A stretch of 64,000 bases of DNA from Brevundimonas intermedia (GCF_027922165.1 NZ_BSFD01000006.1:1-64000), one strand, 5' to 3'. Counted from the first letter of the stretch, positions 43,129 through 52,270 are shown. The notes: generated by a model from the letters alone, not told the origin. Made by a program: numbers and translations.

Positions 43129-43444
43129 TCACTACCTCGTGGCGACGGGTGAAGCGGCTCCATACGACAACGGCCTCTGGCGACGATCACGTCGGCAGAG
43201 GGTTCTCGCCAGCCTCGTTCTTTCCTTAGGGCTACCGGCCTTCGGCCTACTTGAGCCCGAAAAGGGCCGTGCTCAAGTAGCGCTAAGCGCGATAGCACAA
43301 CAGAAAAGCTGTCGTGCTGGTGGAGACGCGAGGTTCACTTGCGTCGGAAGCGGCGGCTTATGAAGGAAAACAAGGGGAATGTCGAATCCCCTCTTTCGTC
43401 ATTCTCCGGCATGCGGCGAAGAGCCGGAGAATGACGAAAGTAGG
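43129..43444. other. Structured intergenic region between ffh and ctpA
   Basis: No gene is seen. Two hairpins occur close to ffh: 43174-43201 (CCTCTG/CAGAGG with an inner CGACG/CGTCG after one mismatch) and 43247-43280 (perfect 10-bp CTACTTGAGC/GCTCAAGTAG). A CTTAG...CTAAG pair encloses the second hairpin together with a small GGCC-TTC-GGCC hairpin, giving a multi-branch shape. If transcribed on the minus strand, this would be the 5' leader of ffh-rpsP. Confidence 0.5.
43393..43440. repeat. 17-bp perfect inverted repeat next to ctpA 3' end
   Basis: CTTTCGTCATTCTCCGG (43393-43409) is repeated as its complement at 43424-43440, with a 14-nt loop. It starts 4 nt after the ctpA stop codon (43445). 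It may end the ctpA operon and looks like a dispersed intergenic palindrome. Confidence 0.8.
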
Positions 43445-44818
43445 TTACGGCTCCTCGGGCGTCTCGGCCGGAGTTTCGTCCTTCTTCGGTTCGGAGCCCG
43501 GCTCCGTCACGACGATGGTCTCGGGCGGGGCGGACAGTTTCGACAGGTCGCCGCCGGCGCGCAGGACGTCGAGGGCGCGCTGAAGCTGGTAGTCCTCGTC
43601 CTTGTCGAAGTCCTTGCCCGGAGCCTCATAGGGCGTGTGCGGTCCCTTGCGCTCGGCCCCGATGGAGGAGTCCAGGGCCGTGGCGTAGGCCGCTTCGGAA
43701 TAGATGAAGCTGGAACGCGAAACGATCCGCGCCTCGGCCTCGGACCGGGCGACCTCCAGGTCCGGCTCGATGCCGATCTTCTGAATCGAGGCGCCGGACG
43801 GGGTGTAGTAGCGGGCCGTGGTGATCGACAGGGCGCCGTCGCGCCCCTGGCGCAGCGGGATCACCGTCTGGACCGATCCCTTGCCGAAGCTGGTCAGGCC
43901 GACGATGGTCGCCCGCTGGTGATCCTTCAGGGCGCCGGCGACGATTTCGGACGCCGAGGCCGAGCCGTAATTGACCAGGACCACGACCGGCAGGCCGCCG
44001 GTCAGATCGCCTGCCTTGGCGGAATAGCGCTGGATCTGCTCGGGCTTGCGGCCGCGCTGGCTGACGATCTCGCCGCGCTCCAGGAAGGCGTCGGAGACGT
44101 CGATGGCGGCGTTCAGCAGGCCGCCGCCATTGTTGCGCAGGTCCAGGACATAGCCCTTCACGCCGGGCTTCTCGGCCTTGATCTTGGCGATGGCCTCGGT
44201 CAGTTCGCGGCCGGTGTTCTCGTTGAAGGTCGAGACGCGCAGATAGCCGAAATCGCCTTCGACCCGGCCGGTGACCGACTGGACCTTGATGATCTCGCGG
44301 GTCAGGACGACCTCGCGCGGCTCTTCGCCGTCACGCAGGAAGGTGACGCGGACGCTGGTGCCGACGGTCCCGCGCAGTTTCTCAGACACCTGGCTGACGG
44401 TCAGGCCCGCCGCGTTCTGGCCCTCGATCGAAGAAATGACGTCCCCGGCCTGAACCCCGGCCTTGGCGGCGGGGCTTTCGTCCATCGGCGAGATGACCTT
44501 CACCAGGCCGCCTTCCGAGGTGATGGTCAGGCCGACGCCCGAATACTGGCCCTCGGTCCGTTCGCGCAACTCGTCATAGTTGGACGGCGGAAGATAGTTG
44601 GAGTGGGGGTCCAGCGCCGTCATCATGCCGGCCAGGGCGGCCTCGATCAGCTTCTTGTTGTCGACCGGGACCACATAGGCCTGCTCGACGATGCCGACCA
44701 CGTCGCCGAACAGCTCCAGCATGCGGAAGGTTTCGTTGCGGGGCGTCTGGCTGGTGGCGACGGCGGCCGAGCCGCCGAGAACCAGGGCGGCGCAGCCGAC
44801 GAGGAGCAGTTTACGCAT
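43445..44818 (-). CDS. ctpA: S41 family C-terminal processing peptidase
   Basis: The protein of 457 residues has a signal peptide, a PDZ domain (about 85-170: GVGLTITSEGGLVKVISPMD...AGDVISSIEG), and the S41 protease domain with the catalytic Ser in YGSASASEIVAGAL and Lys in SFGKGSVQT. It is a periplasmic carboxyl-terminal protease of the CtpA type. The C-terminus is long, Pro/Glu-rich. It follows the M23 gene and belongs to the nadD-rsfS-rlmH cluster. ATG 44818 is chosen over 44845, for it begins the signal peptide. Confidence 0.93.
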   Translation of the reverse strand: MRKLLLVGCAALVLGGSAAVATSQTPRNETFRMLELFGDVVGIVEQAYVVPVDNKKLIEAALAGMMTALDPHSNYLPPSNYDELRERTEGQYSGVGLTITSEGGLVKVISPMDESPAAKAGVQAGDVISSIEGQNAAGLTVSQVSEKLRGTVGTSVRVTFLRDGEEPREVVLTREIIKVQSVTGRVEGDFGYLRVSTFNENTGRELTEAIAKIKAEKPGVKGYVLDLRNNGGGLLNAAIDVSDAFLERGEIVSQRGRKPEQIQRYSAKAGDLTGGLPVVVLVNYGSASASEIVAGALKDHQRATIVGLTSFGKGSVQTVIPLRQGRDGALSITTARYYTPSGASIQKIGIEPDLEVARSEAEARIVSRSSFIYSEAAYATALDSSIGAERKGPHTPYEAPGKDFDKDEDYQLQRALDVLRAGGDLSKLSAPPETIVVTEPGSEPKKDETPAETPEEP

Positions 44819-44956
44819 TCGGTCTCTTTCGGTCGGGCCGATCATGATGGGCGCCCGTTGGGAAGGTAAGGCCCCGCAGACACGACGGAATCGTGGCGGC
44901 GCGGCGTCATGTCGATAAAATCAGCGTCAGGGCGGATTGCAAAGCTCTATTGCGGG

Positions 44957-46036
44957 TTATCGCAGCCAAGGACCGGGGTCGATGGGGCGTTCCTCGCGTC
45001 GCAGCTCGAAATAGACGTCGCCGTCCGGGCCGCTGCGACCCAGGGTCTGGCCGTCGGCGACGCGGGCGTCGGGCGCCACCTCCACGCTCTCGAGCCCCGC
45101 GATCACCGCCCGCCAGCCGGGGCCCAGGTCCAGGATCACCACCTGGCCCCAACCGGTGAGAGGCCCGGCATAGGCGACCTTGGCGTCGGCGGGCGCGACC
45201 ACGGCCGCCCGATCCGCGCGCCAACGCCAGCCTGATGTCCCTGCCCCCCAGGTCTGGCTGGGCGCGCCCTGGACCGGCGCGCTGAGGCGGCTGCGGCCTG
45301 CGGGCAGGCGGGAGGGCTCGGCCTCGGTCGTCGCTGCGGCCGGGACGGCGCCGCCCAATTCGCGAATACGGCCTTCCAAAACGCGAGCGGCCCGTTCGGC
45401 GGTACGGGCCTCGGCGTTCAGAACGGCGGTCAGGGCGGTCTTGCGCGCGGTCAGGCCCTCGATCTCGGCGCGGCGGTCGCCCTGGGCGCTTTCAGTCGTC
45501 AGCAGCCGCTCGGACGACAGGACCGCAAGACGGCGGATGCGCATGATTTCCGCCTGACGCGCGGCCAGGGCTTTGGCGCGCTTTTCCAGGTCGGGCGTCA
45601 TGGCCTTCAGCAGGATGGAGGCGCGCACCGTGTCGATCGCCTTGTCCGCCGGGACCAGCAGGGGCGGCGGGGGGCGGCGGCTCATCATCTGCAGGGCGCT
45701 GAGCAGACGGCCCTGGGCGCCGCGTTCGCGAGCCAGGTTCGCGACCAGTTCAGCCTCACGCGCGCTGAGTTGCTGAAGGCGCGCACGCTGATCCTCGATC
45801 TGACGGTCATCGGTCTGTTCGTCGGCGCGCAGACCGGCCAGCCGACGCTCCAGCTGCGCCAGTTCGTCCTTGGCGGCCTCGGCGTCGGCGCGCAGGCGAC
45901 GCGCCCGCACGGCCTCGTCGCGATATTCGGCTTGAATGCGCGCCAGTTCGCTCTCGGGCGCCTGCCGTCCTGCGGCAGGGGCGGCGAGGACGAGCCCCGT
46001 CAGCAGGGCGAGGGAAAGTGTGGCGGCGCGACCCAT
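44957..46036 (-). CDS. EnvC-like murein hydrolase activator (M23-fold)
   Basis: The protein of 359 residues has a signal peptide, a coiled coil (about residues 28-245, rich in Arg, Ala, Glu), and a C-terminal LytM domain. In the LytM part I see YAGPLTGWGQVVILDLGPGWRAVIAGLE and DVYFELRR, but the canonical metal ligands HxH are replaced (the first H of HxxxD is missing and the last H of HLHF is V-Y-F), so the domain is probably non-catalytic. EnvC-type proteins activate cell-division amidases. It overlaps the rlmH region by 1 nt spacing. Confidence 0.88.
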   Translation of the reverse strand: MGRAATLSLALLTGLVLAAPAAGRQAPESELARIQAEYRDEAVRARRLRADAEAAKDELAQLERRLAGLRADEQTDDRQIEDQRARLQQLSAREAELVANLARERGAQGRLLSALQMMSRRPPPPLLVPADKAIDTVRASILLKAMTPDLEKRAKALAARQAEIMRIRRLAVLSSERLLTTESAQGDRRAEIEGLTARKTALTAVLNAEARTAERAARVLEGRIRELGGAVPAAATTEAEPSRLPAGRSRLSAPVQGAPSQTWGAGTSGWRWRADRAAVVAPADAKVAYAGPLTGWGQVVILDLGPGWRAVIAGLESVEVAPDARVADGQTLGRSGPDGDVYFELRREERPIDPGPWLR

Positions 46037-46037
46037 G

Positions 46038-46502
46038 TCAGTCGCGATGATAGGGTGATCCGGCCAGAATGGTAACCGCCCGATACAGCTGTTCGGCCAA
46101 CATGGCGCGGGCCAGGGCGTGGGGCCAGGTCTGGGGACCGAAGGCCAGGGTCGAGGCGGCGGCGACGCGCACGCTCTCGTCCAGCCCGTCCGCCCCGCCG
46201 ATCGCGAAGACCAGGCGGCGTTCGCCCTGGTCGCGCAGTCTGGCGATATGGTCGGCGAAGGCGCGCGAGCCATAGGTCTTGCCCCGCTCGTCGCAGGCGA
46301 TCAGGTGGGCGCCCTCAGCGGCGGCGAGGATCAGCTCCGCCTCCGGCGCCTTGCCCGGCTTGCGGGCCTCCAGATCGATCAGTTCGAGGGGACCCAAGCC
46401 CAGCGCGCGTCCCGCTAGGGTGGCGCGCCGGGCGTAGTCGTCGGCGAGCGTCGCCTCAGGCCCTCGGCCCGGTCGGCCGATGGCGACGATGCTCAGCTTC
46501 AC
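46038..46502 (-). CDS. rlmH: 23S rRNA (pseudouridine-1915 N3)-methyltransferase RlmH
   Basis: RlmH (SPOUT class) methylates pseudouridine 1915 of 23S rRNA. The 154-residue length and the motifs FAIGGADGLDESV, LAFGPQTWPHALARAMLAEQLYRA and YHRD at the C-terminus are family features. It follows rsfS by 4 nt in the operon. Confidence 0.96.
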   Translation of the reverse strand: MKLSIVAIGRPGRGPEATLADDYARRATLAGRALGLGPLELIDLEARKPGKAPEAELILAAAEGAHLIACDERGKTYGSRAFADHIARLRDQGERRLVFAIGGADGLDESVRVAAASTLAFGPQTWPHALARAMLAEQLYRAVTILAGSPYHRD

Positions 46503-46506
46503 GATC

Positions 46507-46932
46507 TTAGTCGCGGACCATGCGGTGGGCGGAATCGACCGCCCAGATCTTCTCGATATTGTAGAAGGTGCGCACTTCCGGGCGGAACAGGTGGACGATC
46601 ACGTCGCCGGCGTCGATCAGGACCCAGTCGCAGTGCGGCAGGCCCTCGACCTTGGCCTTGCCCAGACCCTGTTCTTTCAGAGTGCGCAGCAGGTGGTCGG
46701 CGATGGCGCCGACGTGACGGTGCGAGCGCCCGGAGGCGACGATCATGGTGTCGGCCATGGCGCTTTTGCCCTTCAGGTCGATCAGCACCATGTCCTGGGC
46801 CTTGTCCTCGTCGAGGCGGCTCAGCAAGGCTTCTTCCAGCGGTGTAGAGCCCACCGGGCGCGGGGCGGAATCGCCGAACGCCAGGGGGGATTCATATCCG
46901 TCTTCGGAATGGAGAGGTTCGATAGGGTCCAT
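46507..46932 (-). CDS. rsfS: Ribosomal silencing factor RsfS
   Basis: RsfS binds L14 on the 50S subunit and blocks subunit joining in starvation. The family core starts at LDEDKAQDMVLIDLKGKSAMADTMIVASGRS and ends YNIEKIW. With ATG 46932 the protein is 141 residues; an in-frame GTG at 47034 would add 34 residues of low similarity. It lies between nadD and rlmH in the usual operon order. Confidence 0.9.
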   Translation of the reverse strand: MDPIEPLHSEDGYESPLAFGDSAPRPVGSTPLEEALLSRLDEDKAQDMVLIDLKGKSAMADTMIVASGRSHRHVGAIADHLLRTLKEQGLGKAKVEGLPHCDWVLIDAGDVIVHLFRPEVRTFYNIEKIWAVDSAHRMVRD

Positions 46933-47065
46933 CTCGTGCGCCGTGTTCGAAACGGCGGCGTCTTGCGTATCATACGCGGGCGAGGGGGTCAGCGGAGGGC
47001 TCCGGGAGCGTTGACTAAAGAAGTCCTCTAGCACGAATGGGCCGGAACGTGAACCGTCGCCCCGA

Positions 47066-47644
47066 TCACGAGCCTGCGCGTCGCCCTTTCGCCGTTCTGA
47101 TCGCCGTCGAGGACAGGGGATTCAGGGGCGCCGTCAGATAGGTCCAGGCCGGCGCCGCCAGGGTCGGCAACAGGCCTGCTTGCTGGGCGGGAATACGGAA
47201 ACCGGCGAAGCGTGCGGCGGCGGGCGCCGTGCGGCTGTCCAGCAGCGAGCCCGGCCGAGCGATCACCGCCACGGGCATCAGACGCATGATGTCGGTCCAG
47301 CCTCTCCAGCGGTGGAAGCTGGCCAGATTGTCCGACCCCATCAGCCAGACGAAATGGACGCCGGGATGCCGGGCGACCAGCAGGCGCAGGGTGTCGACGG
47401 TCCAGGCCACGCCGGTGCGGGCTTCAAAGTCAGAGACGATCATGGACGGGCCATGGGCATGTTCGCGCGCGGAGGCCACGCGGTCGGACAAGGGAGCGCT
47501 ATGGCGGGCGTCCTTCAAAGGATTCTGAGGCGAGACCAGCCAGACCACCCGGTCCAGGCCCAGGCGACGCATCGCCGTCTCGGCCACATGGGCGTGACCG
47601 TCGTGGGCCGGATTGAAGGAGCCGCCGAACAAGCCGACCTTCAT
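47066..47644 (-). CDS. nadD: Nicotinate-nucleotide adenylyltransferase NadD
   Basis: NadD joins ATP and nicotinate mononucleotide for NAD synthesis. The protein of 192 residues has the GxFNPxHxGH motif GGSFNPAHDGHAHVAE and the C-terminal SSTAIR. The start ATG 47644 gives MKVGLFGG; TTG starts at 47674 or 47731 would add the LTPG segment seen in many alphaproteobacterial NadD proteins, so the true start may be upstream. It leads the nadD-rsfS-rlmH-M23-ctpA cluster. Confidence 0.92.
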   Translation of the reverse strand: MKVGLFGGSFNPAHDGHAHVAETAMRRLGLDRVVWLVSPQNPLKDARHSAPLSDRVASAREHAHGPSMIVSDFEARTGVAWTVDTLRLLVARHPGVHFVWLMGSDNLASFHRWRGWTDIMRLMPVAVIARPGSLLDSRTAPAAARFAGFRIPAQQAGLLPTLAAPAWTYLTAPLNPLSSTAIRTAKGRRAGS

Positions 47645-47829
47645 CCCCGGCGTCAGGATCAGACCGTCACGCAAGCCCCCGGTTCGGGGACCGGCGCCTT
47701 TGGGCGCGGGACCGGCGTGAAAGAAGGACAAGCGGGGCGTCTCGGGGAGTTATGCTCAGCGGCGCCCTTATCATGGCGGGCAATGGTCCGCATACCGATT
47801 TCTCCCCCGTCAGGAGAAGTCGCCCCGAT

Positions 47830-48720
47830 CTAGACGGCGGCCTCGAACAAGGCGTCGCGGGCGACGTCGGCGTGGGTCATGGGGAACAGGTGGCCTGCGC
47901 CGCTCACGACCTCGACCGTCACGTCCCCAAGCCCTTTCTGCGACACAGGCACGAAGGTCAGAGCGCCGTGCTCCGCCTTCAGAATACGGATCGGGCCGGG
48001 GTATCGCCGCATCGCGCGCCAGGGATTGTGCGCCTGGGCCGCATAGTTGGCGGCTTCCCAGGCGGGAGTGGCGCTGAGACTGAGCCCCTCAGGCGTCTCG
48101 ACCAGGCCCTCGGACAGATAGTCGGCCAGGACCATGTCCGGCCAACCTTTGAAAGCGCCGCGTCCGCGATAGGCGGCCAGGGCCTGTTCGCGGCTGTCGA
48201 ATATGGCGCGCCGACGCCGGGTGGCCTTGGCGATGGGAATGCCCGCCATCAGCCGATGCGCGAACGGCAGGTTGAAGGCGAAGACCGCCGACCGCCTCCA
48301 GATCACCGGATCGAAGAGCACGAGGCTGGAGACCCGGTCAGGCCGTTCCGCCGCCGCCAGCAGCGAGGCGGTTCCGCCCATGGAATGGCCGGCCAGCACC
48401 ACGGGCGGTCCGTCGATGGCCTCGAGCAGAGCCAGCAGATCGTCGCGGTGGTCCAGCCAGCTGGCCTTGGGTCGGGCGAAGACCGGCAGGCCGGAGGCGC
48501 CGTGCCCGCGAAGGTCGGGCGCCCAGATGCGCAGCGAGGCCGACAGAGGCGACAACAGGCTGCGATAGGTGGCGGCGTTGAAGCCGTTGGCGTGAGAAAA
48601 GACCAGGTCGACCGGCCGGTTTGGATCGCCGAAATCCAGCACCGACATCTGACCGGCGCCCCAATGGTTCTCAATGGGGATGCTGAGCCGGCGCGGCGCG
48701 GACATCCGGGCGACGTCCAT
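47830..48720 (-). CDS. Alpha/beta hydrolase
   Basis: The protein of 296 residues has the fold motifs SHANGFNAATY (oxyanion region), the nucleophile elbow GHSMGG, and a late GAGHLFPM with the catalytic His. Its substrate is unknown. The ATG lies 2 nt after the zur stop codon, so it is translated from the zur transcript. The frame is open to 48750, but the coupling to zur supports the 48720 start. Confidence 0.88.
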   Translation of the reverse strand: MDVARMSAPRRLSIPIENHWGAGQMSVLDFGDPNRPVDLVFSHANGFNAATYRSLLSPLSASLRIWAPDLRGHGASGLPVFARPKASWLDHRDDLLALLEAIDGPPVVLAGHSMGGTASLLAAAERPDRVSSLVLFDPVIWRRSAVFAFNLPFAHRLMAGIPIAKATRRRRAIFDSREQALAAYRGRGAFKGWPDMVLADYLSEGLVETPEGLSLSATPAWEAANYAAQAHNPWRAMRRYPGPIRILKAEHGALTFVPVSQKGLGDVTVEVVSGAGHLFPMTHADVARDALFEAAV

Positions 48721-48722
48721 GA

Positions 48723-49220
48723 TCAGCCGGCCTCGCGGCAGGCCAGGCACAGGCCGTGCGCCTCGATCGTGGTGCGCGCGATCACATAGCCGGCGCCGGC
48801 GGCGGCGGCGTCGATGGAACCCTGGTCCGGGCCGGCGATCTCGCGCGTCGCGCCGCAGCAGTCACAGATCAGAAAGGCGGCGGCGTGGGGCGCCGACCCG
48901 TTCGCGGCGCTGCCCGAACAGGCGACATAGGCGCTGATCGAAGCGATCCGGTGCGCCATCCCCAGACGTTCGAGAAACTCCAACGCGCGATAGACGGTCG
49001 GCGGCTTGGCGGCCTGTCCGTCCTCGCCGAAGCGGGCGATCAGATCATAGGCCTTCACCGGCTCGCCGGTTTCCAGCAGCAGGGACAGCACCCGACGGCG
49101 CGGGGCCGTCATCCGCTCCCCCGCCTCAGCCATTCGGGCTTCCGCGCCCTGCAGTGCGCGCGCCAGGGCCGCGCCGTGGAGGCCGGAATGGTCGTGGTCA
49201 TGGTCGCAGGTGGAACTCAT
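48723..49220 (-). CDS. zur: Zinc uptake regulator Zur (Fur family)
   Basis: The protein of 165 residues is a Fur-family repressor. The N-terminus is His/Asp-rich (CDHDHDHS), the winged helix has APRRRVLSLLLE and the recognition segment KPPTVYRALEFLERLG, and the zinc-binding CDCCG (structural site with CLAC) is at 120-125 and near the C-terminus. It is divergent from the zinc receptor at 49328 with a Zur-box between. This linkage supports Zur rather than Fur or PerR. Confidence 0.88.
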   Translation of the reverse strand: MSSTCDHDHDHSGLHGAALARALQGAEARMAEAGERMTAPRRRVLSLLLETGEPVKAYDLIARFGEDGQAAKPPTVYRALEFLERLGMAHRIASISAYVACSGSAANGSAPHAAAFLICDCCGATREIAGPDQGSIDAAAAGAGYVIARTTIEAHGLCLACREAG

Positions 49221-49280
49221 AGGCCACAGCTAATGGCTGACAGGCGTCACCGCAACAGATCACGGCTTGACGCCTCGTGA

Positions 49281-49295
49281 TGTTATCTCATAACA
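49281..49295. promoter_or_regulatory. Zur-box
   Basis: TGTTAT (49281-49286), CTC, ATAACA (49290-49295) form a palindrome like the alphaproteobacterial Zur consensus (GTTATnnnATAAC type). It lies between zur and the receptor gene, 33 nt from the receptor's ATG. Confidence 0.75.
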
Positions 49296-49327
49296 CACCA
49301 TCATCTCTCCCCGAAAGTAGGCCGTCC

Positions 49328-51364
49328 ATGCGTCCCTTCGTCACCCGCCCTCTGCTGCTGTCCGCCGTCGCGTGGAGCGCCCTGGCCTCCAGCGGTCTGG
49401 GCGGCGCCGCCTTCGCCCAGACCCAAACTCAGCCCACCACGGTGGATGACGTCATCGTCACCGCCACCCCGTTCGCCGTGACGCAACGTGCGACCACCAT
49501 CGCCACCGACGTGCTGGACGAGCAGAAGCTGGCCATCGCCCCCGCCACCTCGTTGGGGGATCTGGTCAACGGCATGCCGGGCATTCGCTCCACCGATTTC
49601 GCGCCGGGCGCCAGCCGGCCGGTGATCCGGGGCCTGTCGGGACCGCGCGTCCAGGTGCTGACCAACGGCCTGGGCCAGATCGACGCCAGTTCGGTGTCGC
49701 CTGACCACGCCGTGGCCACCGATCCCGGCGAAGCCCACCGCATCGAGATCGTGCGCGGTCCGGCGACTCTGGTCTATGGCGGCTCGGCCATCGGCGGGGT
49801 GGTCAACATCATCGACGACCGGATTCCCGAGACCCTGCCGGAAGGCGGGATCGAGGGCCGAGTCTCGACCCAGTATTCCAGCGTCGACGACGGACGCGGC
49901 GCCTCGGGCCACGCCACGGTCGGCGTCGGGCGTTTCGCCTTCAACGTCAGCGGCGTGACCCGCAAGACCGACGACTATGACATCCCCTCGCCCGCCCGCT
50001 CGCAGGTGTTGGCCGACAGCGACGGCCAACCGCGGGGCGACGGCGGCAAGCAGCCCAACTCCTGGTCCGAACTGAACGCCTGGGGCGTCGGCGGCGCCTA
50101 TATCGCCGACAAGGGCTTCGTCGGCCTGTCCTACAAGTCCACCGAGAGCGAATACGGCACGGTCGCAGAGCCGGAAGTCTTCATCAATCTGGAACAGGAG
50201 CGCTGGGACGGACGCGGCGAGTACCGATTCGACAGCGGCCCCTTCGCCAAGGTCCGCGCCTCCTACGGCCACGCCGACTATACCCACACCGAGTTCGAAG
50301 GACCGGGCGAGCCCGGCACCGTGTTCAACTCCGACGGCTGGGAAACGCGCGGCGAACTGGTTCAGCGCGAGCAGAACGGCTGGAACGGCGCCATCGGCGT
50401 CCAGGCCCTGGAGCGCAATTTCGAGGCCATCGGCGAGGAAGCCTTCGTCCCGACCGTGAAGATCGAGGAACAGGGCCTCTACACCGTCCAGCGCTATGAC
50501 CTGGGCCGCTACGGCTTCGAAGGCGGGCTGCGCTACGACCGCCGCACCCTGACCGCCACGCCTCTGGGCAAGACGGCCGAGGTCGAGCGTGAGTTCGATA
50601 ACTGGTCGGCCAGCGCCGCCGCCTTCCTGCGCCCGCAGGCTGGCCTGTTCCTGGGCCTGAGCCTGTCGCGCACCGAGCGCGCGCCCAGCGAGGTCGAACT
50701 GTTCGCTGACGGCGTCCACATCGCCACCGCCGCCTATGAGACCGGCGACGTGAACCTGGACACCGAGAAGGTCACCACCCTGGAAGGCACGATCCACTAT
50801 GATCGTGGGCGCTTCACCGGCGACCTGCACGTCTACAAGTCCTGGTACGACAGCTTCATCGACGAACGCCGCACCGGCGCAGACTTCACCACCGACGAAG
50901 GCGACGTCTTCCCGGTCTATCAGTTCGTTCAGACCGACGCCGATTTCTATGGTTTTGAAGCCGAGGCGGCCTACGCCCTGTGGCAGAGCGGCGACCGCAA
51001 ACTGTCGCTGGAAGGCGTTGCGGACATGGTCCACGCCGACACCGACCTGGGGCCCGCGGCTCGCATCCCGCCGTGGTCGGCGACCACCCGGCTGGCCTGG
51101 ACCTCGAAACTGTGGGATCTGGCCGGCGAAGTCCGTCACGTCGGCGAGCAGGATCGCCTGTCGGAGGGCGAACTGCCGACCGACAGCTACACCATGGTCA
51201 ATGTGCGCGGTGCGATCCGTCCGTTCCAGGATCGCGACATCACCGTCTTCGCCGAGGCGCACAATCTGACGGACGAGGAAGCGCGCGAGCATACCTCCTT
51301 CCTGAAAGATATCGCGCCCCTGGCCGGTCGGAACCTGCGCGTCGGCGTCACCTACGCCTTCTAA
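49328..51364 (+). CDS. TonB-dependent zinc receptor (ZnuD-like)
   Basis: The protein of 678 residues has a signal peptide (ending FAQ), a plug (DDVIVTATPF, GDLVNGMPGIRS, VIRGLSGPRVQVLTNG, SVSPDHAVATDPGEAHRIEIVRGPATLVYGGSAIGGVVNI) and a barrel ending in the aromatic F. The segment QIDASSVSPDHAVATDP is a hallmark I know from ZnuD of Neisseria. It should import zinc across the outer membrane under Zur repression. The start at 49328 follows the Zur box. Confidence 0.9.
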   Translation: MRPFVTRPLLLSAVAWSALASSGLGGAAFAQTQTQPTTVDDVIVTATPFAVTQRATTIATDVLDEQKLAIAPATSLGDLVNGMPGIRSTDFAPGASRPVIRGLSGPRVQVLTNGLGQIDASSVSPDHAVATDPGEAHRIEIVRGPATLVYGGSAIGGVVNIIDDRIPETLPEGGIEGRVSTQYSSVDDGRGASGHATVGVGRFAFNVSGVTRKTDDYDIPSPARSQVLADSDGQPRGDGGKQPNSWSELNAWGVGGAYIADKGFVGLSYKSTESEYGTVAEPEVFINLEQERWDGRGEYRFDSGPFAKVRASYGHADYTHTEFEGPGEPGTVFNSDGWETRGELVQREQNGWNGAIGVQALERNFEAIGEEAFVPTVKIEEQGLYTVQRYDLGRYGFEGGLRYDRRTLTATPLGKTAEVEREFDNWSASAAAFLRPQAGLFLGLSLSRTERAPSEVELFADGVHIATAAYETGDVNLDTEKVTTLEGTIHYDRGRFTGDLHVYKSWYDSFIDERRTGADFTTDEGDVFPVYQFVQTDADFYGFEAEAAYALWQSGDRKLSLEGVADMVHADTDLGPAARIPPWSATTRLAWTSKLWDLAGEVRHVGEQDRLSEGELPTDSYTMVNVRGAIRPFQDRDITVFAEAHNLTDEEAREHTSFLKDIAPLAGRNLRVGVTYAF

Positions 51365-51474
51365 TCGTGTCGATGCGGCCTCATGGAATCCCCTTCTCCG
51401 TGAGGCCGTTTGCCGCTGGGGCGGGCTTGAGCTAGAAGGCCCGCCTCAATCAATTCCAGAGTGCCTGGCTTCAA

Positions 51475-52251
51475 ATGACCGACACGACCAACTCACCGCT
51501 CGAAGGCAACGTCCTCTTCTACACCAAGCCCGAGCCGTTGGATCCAGTCCAGCACGGCGGGCTGGGCGTCAACCCGGCCGACAAGCCCTACGCTTTCGTG
51601 GCCCAGACCAATGTCGTGCCCCTGACGGTGACCGAGTTCGCCGCCGCCGCCCTGTCCTATCCGGTCATCTTCACCGGCGAAAACCGCCAGCCGGTCGTGG
51701 TCATGGGCCTGCGCCAGGGCGAGAACCTGTTCGTGGCGGGCGACGGCGAGTTCCGCCCCGACGCCTATATCCCGGCCTATGTGCGCCGCTATCCGTTCGT
51801 CTTCGCCGACGACAAGCAGAACCAGCGCCTGATCCTGTGCATCGACCGCGGCTCCCCGATCGTCGCCGAAGGCGGCCAGAACCCCCTGTTCGTCAATGGC
51901 CAGGCCAGCGACTACACGACCATGGCGATGGAGTTCTGCAACAACTTCGAGCAGGAGCGCCAGCGCACCGACGCCTTCGTCAAACTGATCCAGGATTTGG
52001 ATCTGCTGGACGTGCGTGAAGCCGTCTTTACCCCGCGCAACCCGGACGGCACGCCGGGCGCGCCGCAGAAGTTGGCCGAATACTACGCTGTGTCGGAAGA
52101 CAAGCTGAGGGCCCTGCCAGCCGAGAAGCTGGCCGAGCTGCGCGACAACGGCGCCCTGGGCCAGATCTACGCCCACCTGGTGTCGCTGCTGGGCTGGGAC
52201 CGCCTGATCGCCCTGGCCTTCCTTCGCCAGGCGCCGGGCACGGTCAACTAA
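51475..52251 (+). CDS. SapC family protein
   Basis: The protein of 258 residues matches the SapC family (DUF-like, named from a Campylobacter S-layer locus). Conserved features are ALSYPVIFTGE, YIPAYVRRYPFVFA, LCIDRGSPIV, and LGWDRLIALAFL near the end. It is cytoplasmic without a signal peptide. Its role is not established; no S-layer genes are in the window. A strong bidirectional terminator follows. Confidence 0.87.
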   Translation: MTDTTNSPLEGNVLFYTKPEPLDPVQHGGLGVNPADKPYAFVAQTNVVPLTVTEFAAAALSYPVIFTGENRQPVVVMGLRQGENLFVAGDGEFRPDAYIPAYVRRYPFVFADDKQNQRLILCIDRGSPIVAEGGQNPLFVNGQASDYTTMAMEFCNNFEQERQRTDAFVKLIQDLDLLDVREAVFTPRNPDGTPGAPQKLAEYYAVSEDKLRALPAEKLAELRDNGALGQIYAHLVSLLGWDRLIALAFLRQAPGTVN

Positions 52252-52270
52252 GACCTCGGCATCGAGAACA

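Noticed and set aside
40960-43152. Plus-strand open frame of 730 codons across ffh and rpsP
   Set aside because: It is an antisense shadow caused by high GC codon bias; both minus-strand genes are unambiguous.
43129-43444. 4.5S SRP RNA gene next to ffh
   Set aside because: The conserved GGAAGGAAGC-type apical motif of SRP RNA is not present on either strand.
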